Below, piece by piece: positions 26,601 to 34,640 of a DNA stretch of 64,000 nt. The stretch is from the NCBI GenBank assembly GCA_025362495.1, contig JANYGI010000102.1:1-64000 (forward strand). The letters are read 5' to 3'. The notes beneath the pieces were generated by a model. The model was not told where the DNA came from. It did not search any database and saw only the letters and a list, made by a program, of their open reading frames with translations. Within the stretch, counting starts at the first letter, position 1; each line of letters begins with the position of its first letter. Origin of the DNA: Byssovorax sp. GTDB taxonomy: Bacteria; Myxococcota_A; Polyangia; Polyangiales; Polyangiaceae. The translations under genes and the position numbers were made by a program.

Positions 26601-27248
26601 CGCCTCCGCGGTGTCGTCCTCGAGGTGCCCGCGCTCCGGAGCCGCCTCGGCGATCTCGCGGCGATCTCCGTCGCGATCCTCGGCCGGATCGCGACGGAGC
26701 GCGGCGCGTCGGCGCTCCGCCTCGCGCCGTCAGCGCTCGAAGGTCTCGCACGCCACTCGTGGCCCGGTAACATCCGCGAACTCGAGAACGCGCTCCGCGC
26801 CGCCGCCCTCTTCGCCGAGGGCGACGCGATCGAGCTCGCCGACTTCACCAGCAATGTCGAGGGTCTTCGCGGCATCGAACCTCTGCCTTCGCGGGCTGCG
26901 TCGTCGCCGCCGTCACTCTCTGGCACGATGGATGCTTTCGAGTTCGTCGCCGTGCCCTTGGCGTCAGTGAATGAACACCCCAGCGAGGGAACCCCTCTGG
27001 CTGCGTCGTCGTCCCCGACGGATGTGGCCTACGCTCACGTGCGCGGCGGCGTCAGCCTCAGCGACATGAAGCGTCAAATCGAGCGAGATTGCATCGCCCG
27101 CGCTCTCGCGGAGAGCGGCGGGAACATCACCAAGGCCGCGGGGCTTCTGGGGATGAAACGGCCGCGACTGTCGCAGTTGGTCAAGCAGTACGGCTTCGGA
27201 GTTGACGCCTTCGGGGCGGATGCTGAGTCGGAGGAGATCGAATCATGA
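23610..27248 (+). CDS. Sigma-54-dependent transcriptional activator with long TPR-like sensor region
   Basis: About 1212 residues from the ATG at 23610; the frame is open from 23517, so a longer start is possible. Residues 1-840 are mostly helical repeats of TPR type (SNLATIATLQRDYVEALRLSER, NLAYLRLRIGQVAEAEQAL). The AAA+ domain follows with Walker A GESGTGKE at 866-873, the sigma-54 contact loop as GSFTGA (Ala to Ser), Walker B GGTLFLDEIGD and WPGNIRELENAL. A Fis-type helix-turn-helix ends the protein (GGNITKAAGLLGMKRPRLSQL). There is no receiver domain, so the TPR region probably senses proteins. Its stop overlaps the next gene. Confidence 0.88.
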   Translation: MVEQTGRASRAPGASHRSSGLAEVDAIARDGAARGVVFVHGGRSVLEAIGHHIERRARALGRDVVMIDGLVTDDPWRELAARCGAGATTDPRVASAAILASTRVVVILDGAKTCWGDAIVDDLARHDGVAPLIFVLGATGSFEGIDGLEGRMIEASAAASIEELRLFWDAIAHDAERQLPPGLTRLDALDGWWAAARATPLEHRATPGPIGDAARRMLARLVLSQRSWPVAEVLRFGSVDARDELFAGAHLDDTGARLAARTTSTSNVAWDAADAAVVADALDRSPDPWAAARASELWILAGDADRAEASAVRALGTFVDPSARSDFWRRWEVSLLALSPAESAPRFLRCAELALRAGDLDRACDFATRPSPLGDAFDALLTRGRVYVGKGDIITGEFALGLALERAPDAAHRARAAVEMAEVRLLAGDLAGARRFAEAGLADAGELGTKLQARNVIGKLLLADAAYDDAEVHFARDACEASLLGDLMSELRARLNRAIALLSSGRLHEARSMLMAVLEEGEKRGEIRAVAFALSNLATIATLQRDYVEALRLSERVLVVRRRIGDKLSLALLITNLAYLRLRIGQVAEAEQALRFGRQACGPGMPASRAAHFALVAARIHLARGNTLEAMTELNAAVAGARSSRDGNKLSECYRVEARIALENGDLGRIAGAIARAREEAASSPAHAEIALLEAMRARAAGEPYTSLAREALELSRVAEDTELATEAHLLLHHAAEACGDARASRQHLEGALALRNRIATDLPENMRRSFFARREIRELCVLEAAAERRAEATRAENDAGPLSADGPRVTLRSGLLASAAGRDGAPSLGTSPGSRRMVGRDPAIVALLNAVQKVGPSDATVLVRGESGTGKELVAEAIHEASSRRNGPLVKVNCAALVETLLLSELFGHEKGSFTGASARKRGRFEMAEGGTLFLDEIGDISPTTQVALLRVLQEKTFERVGGVSPIHANVRIICATHRDLKALVARGEFREDLYYRLRGVVLEVPALRSRLGDLAAISVAILGRIATERGASALRLAPSALEGLARHSWPGNIRELENALRAAALFAEGDAIELADFTSNVEGLRGIEPLPSRAASSPPSLSGTMDAFEFVAVPLASVNEHPSEGTPLAASSSPTDVAYAHVRGGVSLSDMKRQIERDCIARALAESGGNITKAAGLLGMKRPRLSQLVKQYGFGVDAFGADAESEEIES

Positions 27249-27610
27249 GCGGCGGAACCTCAACGCTCTGGCGCACGTCGCTGTGCGGCGTGGCGATGGC
27301 CCTGGCAGTGTTCGGCACGGGCTGCGCTGTCGATACTGGCGAACCGGACGAAGAAGACGTGGTCGCCGTTCAGTCGGGCGTGACGATCAGCCCTCCGAGC
27401 GTCGGCGGTGGTCTCAAGACTCCGAGCGGCCCGCTGACCAACCCGCTCGCGAAGTCGTCCGCCGACGCGAAGTCGCCCGCGGGCTCGCTCGACGAGGTCG
27501 CGGAGCCCGAGCCCGAGCCGTGGCACCCCAACGGGCGCGGCTCGTCCGACGATCCCGACAACGTCACCGTGAGCACGACGCCAGGGCGCCCGGACGATCA
27601 TCACAAGTAG
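27245..27610 (+). CDS. Small lipoprotein, acidic and Pro/Ser-rich
   Basis: 121 residues with the ATG overlapping the activator stop (ATGA), so the two are translationally coupled. The signal peptide ends with the lipobox VFGTGC near residue 27. The mature part is disordered: acidic (EPDEEDVV), Pro/Ser/Gly-rich, and ending in Asp/His/Lys. No domain was recognised. Coupling to a cytoplasmic regulator is unusual and suggests a linked envelope signal, which is inference. Confidence 0.7.
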   Translation: MSGGTSTLWRTSLCGVAMALAVFGTGCAVDTGEPDEEDVVAVQSGVTISPPSVGGGLKTPSGPLTNPLAKSSADAKSPAGSLDEVAEPEPEPWHPNGRGSSDDPDNVTVSTTPGRPDDHHK

Positions 27611-27631
27611 CACCCCCTATCCGGGGCACAG

Positions 27632-29188
27632 ATGGCCTCTCCTGAAGCCTCGCTCGGCCTCGACGTCACGGTCGAGGCTTGGGCCGTATCCGGCGTGACC
27701 GCGCTCCCAGCCCGCATTTCGGCCCCGATCGACGCGATCGCCCCCGCGCGTTCGGGCGCTCGCTCCAGCTTTCCGAGCGCCGATCGCCACGAGAGCGGGC
27801 ACCTCGATCACTTCGTCGTCGGCAAGCGCCTCGGCGTCGGCGGGATGGGCGCCGTGTACTTCGCGCACGACGCGTCGCTCGATCGCGCCGTCGCCATCAA
27901 GATCCTCCCCGACGAGCTGGCCCTCAAGGCCGAGGCCCACGAGCGCTTCATCCGCGAAGCGCAGGCGCAGGCTCGCGTCAGCTCGCCCAACGTCGTCCAG
28001 ATTTACTTCATCGGCCGCGTGCCTGGAGAGTCGCTCGCCACGCCGATCCCCGGGGCCGCGAGCGCGGGGCCGGGCTCGCTCTACTTCGCGATGGAGCTCG
28101 CGCCGGGCGGCTCGCTCGAGGCCAGTCTCGATCGCGGCGAGCACCTCGATCCCGATCTCGGGCGTCGCCAGATGATCCACGTCGCGCGCGGCCTCCGCGA
28201 TGCCTACGCCGAGGGGATCGTCCACCGCGACATCAAGCCGGGCAACCTCCTCCTCGGGCGCGATGGCGCGGTGAAAATAGCGGATTTCGGCCTCGCCAAG
28301 CCGCGTGATCCCAACCTCGATCTGACCCGCGACGGCGCCGTGCTGGGCACGCCGCTCTACATGGCGCCCGAGCAAGCAATGGGCGAGCCGCTCGATCATC
28401 GCGCGGACATGTACGCCCTCGGCGCGACGTTCTTCCACCTGCTCACGGGGAGCCCGCCGTTTGACGCGCCCAACGCCGTCGCGATGATCTCCAAGCACCT
28501 CACCGCGAAGACGCCGCGCGTGCGCGAGCGCGTCGCCGCGGTGCCGCTCCGCCTCGCGGCGATCGTCGAGCGGCTGATGGCCAAGGATCGCGCGCAGCGC
28601 TACGCGACCTACGACGATCTCCTCGCGGCGCTCGACGCCGCAGCGCCCGAGCGGATCGAGCACGCCGGCTTCTGGACGCGCGGGGCCGCGGCCGGCATCG
28701 ACCTCGTGCTCGCGTCGCTGCTGATCGGCGCGCTCGGCGCCTTCGGCCTCGTCGTGTACATCGCGGCGATCGCCGTCGCGCACGGGCTCTACGGGCAGAC
28801 GCTCGGCAAGTACCTCCTCCGCATCGAGGTGCAGCGCCTCGACGGAGGGCGCCTCGGCGTCCCGCGGGCGCTCGCCCGCACGCTCGCGAGCCTGTGGCTC
28901 CCGTTCCTCGTCGCGCTCCTGATCCTGCTCACGCAGGGGCTGCGCGCGCTCCAGGGCAACGTCGTCCGCCTCGCCAAGATCGACAGCTTCCGCGAGCTGA
29001 TCGTCCCGATCATCGGCAGCTACGCCGTGCTCACGCTGCTCTACGTCGCGGGCTTCGTGATCGCCGCGTTCCACCGGCAAAAACGCGGCACGCACGACAT
29101 GATCGCCGGCACGCACGTCGTCTACCGCCTCGGCCCCAAGCAGGGCGGCGCCCCGCGCTCCACCGCGACGCCACGCCGCGCCGGTTGA
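27632..29188 (+). CDS. Ser/Thr protein kinase fused to a C-terminal RDD membrane domain
   Basis: 518 residues. The kinase domain lies at about 55-335: glycine loop GKRLGVGGMGAVY, catalytic lysine in VAIKIL, HRDIKPGNLLL and ADFGLAK, all intact. From about 345 a membrane region follows with RGAAAGIDLVLASLLIGAL, YGQTLGKYLLRIEV and GTHDMIAGTHVV, the pattern of RDD proteins (three membrane segments). An insertion of about 15 residues (SLATPIPGAASAGPG) lies between kinase strands 4 and 5. The kinase faces the cytoplasm; RDD domains are of uncertain function. It follows the small lipoprotein by 21 bases. Confidence 0.9.
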   Translation: MASPEASLGLDVTVEAWAVSGVTALPARISAPIDAIAPARSGARSSFPSADRHESGHLDHFVVGKRLGVGGMGAVYFAHDASLDRAVAIKILPDELALKAEAHERFIREAQAQARVSSPNVVQIYFIGRVPGESLATPIPGAASAGPGSLYFAMELAPGGSLEASLDRGEHLDPDLGRRQMIHVARGLRDAYAEGIVHRDIKPGNLLLGRDGAVKIADFGLAKPRDPNLDLTRDGAVLGTPLYMAPEQAMGEPLDHRADMYALGATFFHLLTGSPPFDAPNAVAMISKHLTAKTPRVRERVAAVPLRLAAIVERLMAKDRAQRYATYDDLLAALDAAAPERIEHAGFWTRGAAAGIDLVLASLLIGALGAFGLVVYIAAIAVAHGLYGQTLGKYLLRIEVQRLDGGRLGVPRALARTLASLWLPFLVALLILLTQGLRALQGNVVRLAKIDSFRELIVPIIGSYAVLTLLYVAGFVIAAFHRQKRGTHDMIAGTHVVYRLGPKQGGAPRSTATPRRAG

Positions 29189-29226
29189 CGTCGGCGTTCG
29201 GGATCGCTTCGGCTACTCTGCCCGCG

Positions 29227-31380
29227 ATGCCGGTCACCGACATACGAACGCCGGCGATCGTCGGGTGCGGCGTGATCGCCCTCGTCATCGCCGCGTCGAC
29301 GCTGCTGCGCGGCCGGGTCCGCACGGTCCACCTGCTCTTCGCGGCCTTCGCGGCCGACATCGGCTTCTGGTACCTCTCGCAGTCGCTCTTCTTCAGCTTC
29401 CCGACCGACACGCGCGTCTGGCAGACGGCGGTCGCGCTCCTCGCGGTGCTGCTGCCGGTGATCGCGCTCTCGTTCTTCGAGGCGATGATCCCGCACGAGG
29501 CCGAGCGCCGGCCGCGCCTGCGTCGCGTCGCCGGGGTGCTCACCGTGCCGATGGTCGCGCTGGTGCTCATCCCGCTCCAGAGCTCGATCGTCCGCGTCTC
29601 GGTCTTCCTCTACGTCTTCGCCATGCTCACGGCGGGGCTCTACACGCTGGGGCAGCGCGGCGCGCAGAGCGCCTCGCGGGCCACGCAGCGGCGCGTGCGC
29701 TTCCTCGTCGTGATCGGCGCGGCGGCGGGGCTCTTCACCGTGATCGACTTCGCCTGGTTCCTGATGCTCTCGAACCGGCTCCCGCCCATCGGCGCGGCGC
29801 TGTCGGTGGTGTTCATCTTCGTGCTCGCCCAGGCGCTGCGGCACGAGCGGCTGCTCGACGTGTCCGAGCTCCTCGCCAAGCTCCTCGTCGCCACCGGCCT
29901 CGCGTTCTTGCTCGCGCTGATTTTCTACCTGCTCTCTGAAGTGCTCTTCAAGCAGTTCGAGACGACGTACCTCAACGCGCTCCTGGCGATCCTGGTGATC
30001 TTCGTCTTCGATCCGCTGCGCGAGCTGGTCGAGCAGTGGATCCAGCGGATCTTCTTCCGCGATCGTTTCGACCTCGAATCCTCGATTGGTTTGCTCCGTC
30101 GGCGCCTCGTTCACATCCTCGAGATCGAGGAGCTCGGCGGCTCGGTCGTCGCGGCGCTCGAGCAGTCGCGGCGGATGACGGGCGCGGGGCTCTACGTCCG
30201 CGATCAGGACGGCACCGGCTTCGATCGCCTCGCCGGCCTCGGCCCGCGCGTGCCCGAGCGCATCGAGGTCGCCACGGCGCGCGCGCTGCTCGATCGCCTC
30301 GATCTCGGGCCCCTCGCGCTCGAAGAGGTGGAGCGCGAAGCCCGGGATCACAAGGCCCGCGGCGAGCGCGTCCCGGCCTCCGACGAGGCGGTGCTCGCGG
30401 CGGCGGCGGTCCTCGGCGCGCTCCATCGCGGCGTCGTCGTCGGCGTCCGCGACGAGGCGCGTGATCTCATCGCCCTGCTCGTCCTCTGCGACGATCGCGT
30501 GCGCGACGCCTTCTCCCCGGAGGAGGTCGCCCTCATCGGCAGCCTCGCCGCGCCCATCGGCGTGGTGATCGAGAACTCGCGCGTCTACGGGCAGATGAAG
30601 GAGCGCGATCGCCTCGCCGTGCTCGGGCAGATGGCGGCCGGCCTCGCCCACGAGATCAGAAACCCGCTCGGCGCGATCAAGGGTGCGGCGCAGCTCCTCG
30701 CCGATCCCTCGGCCGACGTCGTCCTCGACGCCGCCTCGCGCGAGTTCCTCGGCATCATCCTCGAAGAGGTCGACCGCCTCGATCGCGTCGTCGGCTCGGT
30801 CCTCGATCTCGCGCGCCCCGATCAGCAGGCCGTGGTGCCGACCGACGTCAACGCTGTGGTACGTCGTACCCTCCAGGTGCTCTCGGCCGAGCCTGGCAGC
30901 GAGGATCTCCGCATCGACGTCATCCTCGATCCCGCTCTCCCGCGCGTGGCCATCGACGCCGAGCAGCTCCGTCAGGTGCTGATGAACCTGGTCCGCAACG
31001 CCTCGCAGGCGATGGGGGGGCGCGGCAAGATCGCCGTCTCCTCGCGCGTGCGCCTCGGCCGCGGCACCCGCTCGGGCGGCCCCGCGTCGGAGGAGGCCTT
31101 CGTCGAGCTCAACGTCGCCGACAACGGGCCTGGCATCTCGCAGAAGGTGCTCGAGAACCTCTTCATGCCGTTCTTCACCACCAAGGAGAAGGGCACCGGC
31201 CTCGGCCTCGCCATCAGCCAGCGCATCGTGCAGGGCGCGGGCGGCCGGATCGAGGTGCGCTCGTACGAGGGCAAAGGCAGCACGTTCGCGGTGATCTTTC
31301 CGGCCGTGATGGACGCCCTCGGGACGCCGACGCCGGGGACAGTGGCGGCCGTGGCCGATACCCCCTCTGCCGGCCGCTGA
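29227..31380 (+). CDS. Membrane sensor histidine kinase with GAF-like domain
   Basis: 717 residues from the ATG at 29227. The N-terminus has eight or so hydrophobic segments (about 1-270), as in 7TM-type histidine kinases; the GAF-like part spans about 290-450; the phosphoacceptor H475 is in GLAHEIRNPLGAIKGAAQLL; the ATPase has NLVRNASQAM, ADNGPGI and FFTTKEKGTGLGLAIS. No receiver domain or partner regulator is adjacent, so the target is unknown. It starts 38 bases after the kinase-RDD gene and may share its transcript. Confidence 0.9.
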   Translation: MPVTDIRTPAIVGCGVIALVIAASTLLRGRVRTVHLLFAAFAADIGFWYLSQSLFFSFPTDTRVWQTAVALLAVLLPVIALSFFEAMIPHEAERRPRLRRVAGVLTVPMVALVLIPLQSSIVRVSVFLYVFAMLTAGLYTLGQRGAQSASRATQRRVRFLVVIGAAAGLFTVIDFAWFLMLSNRLPPIGAALSVVFIFVLAQALRHERLLDVSELLAKLLVATGLAFLLALIFYLLSEVLFKQFETTYLNALLAILVIFVFDPLRELVEQWIQRIFFRDRFDLESSIGLLRRRLVHILEIEELGGSVVAALEQSRRMTGAGLYVRDQDGTGFDRLAGLGPRVPERIEVATARALLDRLDLGPLALEEVEREARDHKARGERVPASDEAVLAAAAVLGALHRGVVVGVRDEARDLIALLVLCDDRVRDAFSPEEVALIGSLAAPIGVVIENSRVYGQMKERDRLAVLGQMAAGLAHEIRNPLGAIKGAAQLLADPSADVVLDAASREFLGIILEEVDRLDRVVGSVLDLARPDQQAVVPTDVNAVVRRTLQVLSAEPGSEDLRIDVILDPALPRVAIDAEQLRQVLMNLVRNASQAMGGRGKIAVSSRVRLGRGTRSGGPASEEAFVELNVADNGPGISQKVLENLFMPFFTTKEKGTGLGLAISQRIVQGAGGRIEVRSYEGKGSTFAVIFPAVMDALGTPTPGTVAAVADTPSAGR

Positions 31381-31410
31381 CTGGCAGTCTTCGCGCTGTT
31401 CGCCCTGGTT

Positions 31411-32637
31411 TCAGGGGATCTTCGTGAAGTCGATGGTGCCTTGCCAGATATCGGTGGTGTCGAACATGCCGAAGGCCCAGCCCTCGTCCTTGTCGACGTC
31501 ACCGGAGTACCACGTGACGAGCGAGCGATTGGCGTCGATGGTCGCGACCCCCGCGTACGAGGTGTCGCCCGCGCTCGGGATCTCGCCGATCTCGTCCGCC
31601 GTGAGCGCGCCGGCCTCGAGATCGCCCTTGATCTCGAAGAGGGCAGTGCGCTTGCGATCGTTCGCGCCGAGGTGCTTCCGGGCGACGACGAAGAGCCGCT
31701 GGTCGTGGAAGAAGCTCACCGGCCCGTCGAGGCGCTGATCGCCGATCTCGGTCGGGCAATCGAAGGCCGTGTACGGCGCGTCGGCGCGGCAGACCTTGGT
31801 GCGATGGCGGCCCTGATCGCCGAGCAGCTCGGCGTCCGTGCCATCCATCCGCACGAGGGCGAGGAGCTTGCCCGAGGGCAGGAACGTCAGCTCGGTCTCG
31901 AGCGGGGTATCGGCGGAGACGGCGTAGATCGTCGAGCCCTTCGTCCAGGCCTTCCCGTCGGGCGACGAGAACAGCGCCACGCTTTTGTCCCCGTCCTCGT
32001 AGGCGGCCGAATAGAAGATGCCTTTGCTCTCCTTGATCCGCCAGAGGCTCCACGTCGCCGGGGCGATCGCCGCGAGAGCGCCCCAGGTCGTCCCGTCGGT
32101 CGAGGTCGTGAGCATGGCTATCGTGTCCACGTTGGAGTCCCGCGTGCTCATCACGGGCAGTCGCGTCAGCGTCTTGATGTGGAGAGCGTCGCCGACCACG
32201 TAGAAGTGCGGATCGCGGATGTCACGATCGATGGGGGCGGGGATCACCGCCGTCTCCTCGAACGTGACGCCGGAGTCCTTCGAGCGATAGACGTGCAGAG
32301 CGCTGTTCGGACCGAGGATCTGGCTCTGCGCGGTGCGATGAACCAGGTAGATTGCGCCCTTCCACGTGACGAGATCGGTGTTCTCGTTGTGGCGGCAGAT
32401 GCCTTTGCGGCAATCGTCGTTCTCGGCTGTCCCGCCGCTGACGAGGATCCGCGCGTCCGACATCCACGCGGGGAGCGCGACGCCTCCGCCTCCGCCTCCG
32501 CCTCCGCCTCCACCGCCGGTGCCGCCGCCGGTGGTCGCCGCCTCTCCGGTCTCGCCGCCTCCTCCGCAGCCGGCCGCGAGGGCGAGCACGGCAGTCAGGG
32601 GTAACGTGAACGCGGCGAGGAGCGGGTGCTGGCGCAT
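31411..32637 (-). CDS. Sialidase-fold lipoprotein with poly-glycine linker
   Basis: 408 residues from the ATG at 32637. The lipobox LAAGC lies near residue 24, followed by a Gly/Thr linker that includes 12 consecutive glycines. The rest reads as a six-bladed propeller of the sialidase/BNR kind: Asp-box-like SKDSGVTFEETAV, SPDGKAWTKG and TSTDGTTWGAL, with RDIRDPHFYVVGD. The catalytic arginine triad and acid of true sialidases cannot be assigned with confidence, so a glycan-binding or unknown hydrolase role is possible. It is convergent with the histidine kinase. Confidence 0.72.
   Translation of the reverse strand: MRQHPLLAAFTLPLTAVLALAAGCGGGGETGEAATTGGGTGGGGGGGGGGGGVALPAWMSDARILVSGGTAENDDCRKGICRHNENTDLVTWKGAIYLVHRTAQSQILGPNSALHVYRSKDSGVTFEETAVIPAPIDRDIRDPHFYVVGDALHIKTLTRLPVMSTRDSNVDTIAMLTTSTDGTTWGALAAIAPATWSLWRIKESKGIFYSAAYEDGDKSVALFSSPDGKAWTKGSTIYAVSADTPLETELTFLPSGKLLALVRMDGTDAELLGDQGRHRTKVCRADAPYTAFDCPTEIGDQRLDGPVSFFHDQRLFVVARKHLGANDRKRTALFEIKGDLEAGALTADEIGEIPSAGDTSYAGVATIDANRSLVTWYSGDVDKDEGWAFGMFDTTDIWQGTIDFTKIP
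32481..32510. repeat. Hexanucleotide tandem repeat (CGCCTC x5) inside the sialidase-fold gene
   Basis: Five perfect copies of CGCCTC encode Gly-Gly pairs in the poly-glycine linker. Because the unit is 6 bases, copy-number change would lengthen or shorten the linker without breaking the frame. Confidence 0.85.
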
Positions 32638-32902
32638 GACGCGGAGTGTATCGAGGGATCGCCGTCCCGACCACTTCGCTCGACGTTCGCGCAGGTCGAA
32701 AGCGTGCCGATCGGTCGCACGCGAACGATTTTTCGCCAGCGCGACTTGACCGCTGACACGGCGCGTCATATAGAGGTTGGGCCAGCGACGCTGCGGACAT
32801 CCGCGAGGCGTCGACTGCGTAAAGCCACCATGGCTCGGGCCTCGCGCGCATCCGGCGCGCGACGCGGGGGCCGGGTTCCATCGAGTCGAAGGAGCAGAGA
32901 TC

Positions 32903-33271
32903 ATGAGCAAGCACAAGCACGTCGACGCCGCTGCGCACGCAAACCAGGCTTCCGAGGCGTCGCCGCCCGAGGCGTCTCGGGCCGAGATCGTCAACCATGC
33001 TACGGTCGCGGCCCCCGCGGCGACCGTAGCCCCCACCGCCGCTGCGGCCCCCGCTGTGGACGCGGCGCCGGCTGGTGCTGCGACCCCGGCGGCCACGGCG
33101 GCGCGCGTGGCGAGCTCGCTCTACGACGTCGGCGTCACCTGGGCGCAGATGGGCATTGGCCTGGGGAAGACGGCCCTCGAGAGCCTCGCCCGCGCCCTCG
33201 ATCGCACGGCGAAGCTGCTCGGTGATCTGCAGACCCAGATCAAGGTCAACGCCGAGAAGCCCTCGGCCTGA
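32903..33271 (+). CDS. Small Ala-rich protein, hypothetical
   Basis: 122 residues with a strong GAAGGAG ribosome site 8 bases before the ATG. The first 70 residues are His/Ala/Pro-rich and look disordered. The last 50 form an amphipathic helix (SSLYDVGVTWAQMGIGLGKTALESLARALDRTAKLLGDLQ), somewhat like phasins or polymer-surface proteins, but similarity was not established. No signal peptide or catalytic motif was found. Confidence 0.6.
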   Translation: MSKHKHVDAAAHANQASEASPPEASRAEIVNHATVAAPAATVAPTAAAAPAVDAAPAGAATPAATAARVASSLYDVGVTWAQMGIGLGKTALESLARALDRTAKLLGDLQTQIKVNAEKPSA

Positions 33272-33609
33272 AGCCGTCTCGCGGTCTCGTGGCCTCGTGG
33301 CCAGAGCCGAGGCCCGCGGGGGAGGGGAAGAAGCGGGGGAGTCTGGCGCGCTTCGCAGCGTGCCTGTACGGCCGAAGAGCGCCTGTTCAGCCTCGAACGA
33401 AGGCGGTCCAGACACGGTGCTTCAATTCGACCGTACGGGGCGAATGCGGCGTTTTGCCCGGCGATTCCGCGGCGTCTCGAAAATACTACCGTGCGTCGCC
33501 CCCCCTCCGCGCCCGGATGGGCCTGCCCGGCATCGGACCCCACCGACCGGTGGTGATCGTCGCGCGTCAATCGTGCTCGCGACCTCACCCGGCGGGGAGG
33601 TTTCCGTTC
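33272..33609. other. Non-coding spacer upstream of the NAD synthase-like gene
   Basis: 338 bases with no convincing gene. It contains a short tandem CTCGTGGC-CTCGTGGC at about 33287-33302 and a patch richer in A/T near 33478-33490. It presumably carries the promoter of the five-gene set that starts at 33610, but no consensus promoter could be assigned. Confidence 0.5.
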
Positions 33610-34638
33610 ATGGGTGACACGCGCTTTGGCCCCAGTGTGCTCGCGATCGACGCGCCGGCGGAGGCGTGTCGTATCGCCCGCGCCGTGGAATCCCAGGTGC
33701 TCGCGCGGCTGCACCGGCGCGGGCTCGTCGTCGGTGTCTCGGGCGGCGTCGACAGCGCCGTCGTCGTCGCTCTCGCGGCGCTGGCGGTCGGCGGGGCGCG
33801 GGTCCTCGCGCTGCTCATGCCGGAGCGCGACTCGTCGCCCGAGTCGCTCGCGCTCGGCAAGATGATGGCGGCGCGGCTCGGCCTCGCGACCGAGATCGTC
33901 GATCTCGGCCCGAGCCTCGAGGCCTCGGGCTGCTACGCCGAGCAGACCGCGGCGATCCGCACCGTCTTCCCCGAGTACGGCGACGGCTGGAAATCCAAGG
34001 TCGTGCTGCCCCCGCTCGTCGACGGCGACCGGCTCAACGTCTTCTCGCTCGTCGTCGAGTCGCCGACCGGCGAGACGCGGCGCTCGCGCTTGCCCGTCGA
34101 CGCGTTCCGTCGCCTCGTCGCGGCGACGAACATGAAGCAGCGGACGCGCAAGCAGATCGAGTACTTCCACGCCGATCGCTTGGGCTTCGCCGTCGCCGGG
34201 ACGCCCAATCGCCTGGAGTACGATCAGGGCTTCTTCGTCAAGAACGGGGACGGCGCGGCGGACGTGAAGCCGATCGCGCACCTCTACAAGACCCAGGTCT
34301 ACGCGCTGGCCGAGCACCTCGAGGTGCCCCTCGCGATCCGCTCGCGGCCGCCCACGACCGACACGTACTCGCTCGCGCAGACGCAGGACGAGTTCTACTT
34401 CGCGCTCCCGTACCCGGCGATGGACCTCTGCCTCTGGGGCAAGAACCACGGGACCGATCCGGCCGAGGTCGGCGCCGCGCTCGGGATGACTCGCGAGGCC
34501 GTCGCCGCCGTCTACCGCGACATCGATCGCAAGCGCCGCGCGACGCGCTACCTCCACGAGCGCCCGCTCCTCGTCGATCCGGTGCAAGAGATCGAGCGCG
34601 AGCTCGACCTCGGCCTCGAACACGCCGGGAGGCCCTGA
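33610..34638 (+). CDS. nadE: NAD synthase-like N-type ATP pyrophosphatase
   Basis: 342 residues from the ATG at 33610. The PP-loop is VVGVSGGVDSAVVVALAAL, followed by LMPERDSSPESLALGKMMA and, in the C-terminal half, GTPNRLEYDQGFFVKNGDGAADVKPIAHLYKTQVY, matching NAD synthases. There is no glutaminase domain, so ammonia would have to come from elsewhere. It is longer than most ammonia-type NadE (about 270), with an insertion near 130-180. It stands 2 bases before an AsnB-like gene in a biosynthetic set, so it may amidate a special metabolite rather than make NAD; this is inference. Confidence 0.75.
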   Translation: MGDTRFGPSVLAIDAPAEACRIARAVESQVLARLHRRGLVVGVSGGVDSAVVVALAALAVGGARVLALLMPERDSSPESLALGKMMAARLGLATEIVDLGPSLEASGCYAEQTAAIRTVFPEYGDGWKSKVVLPPLVDGDRLNVFSLVVESPTGETRRSRLPVDAFRRLVAATNMKQRTRKQIEYFHADRLGFAVAGTPNRLEYDQGFFVKNGDGAADVKPIAHLYKTQVYALAEHLEVPLAIRSRPPTTDTYSLAQTQDEFYFALPYPAMDLCLWGKNHGTDPAEVGAALGMTREAVAAVYRDIDRKRRATRYLHERPLLVDPVQEIERELDLGLEHAGRP

Positions 34639-34640
34639 GC

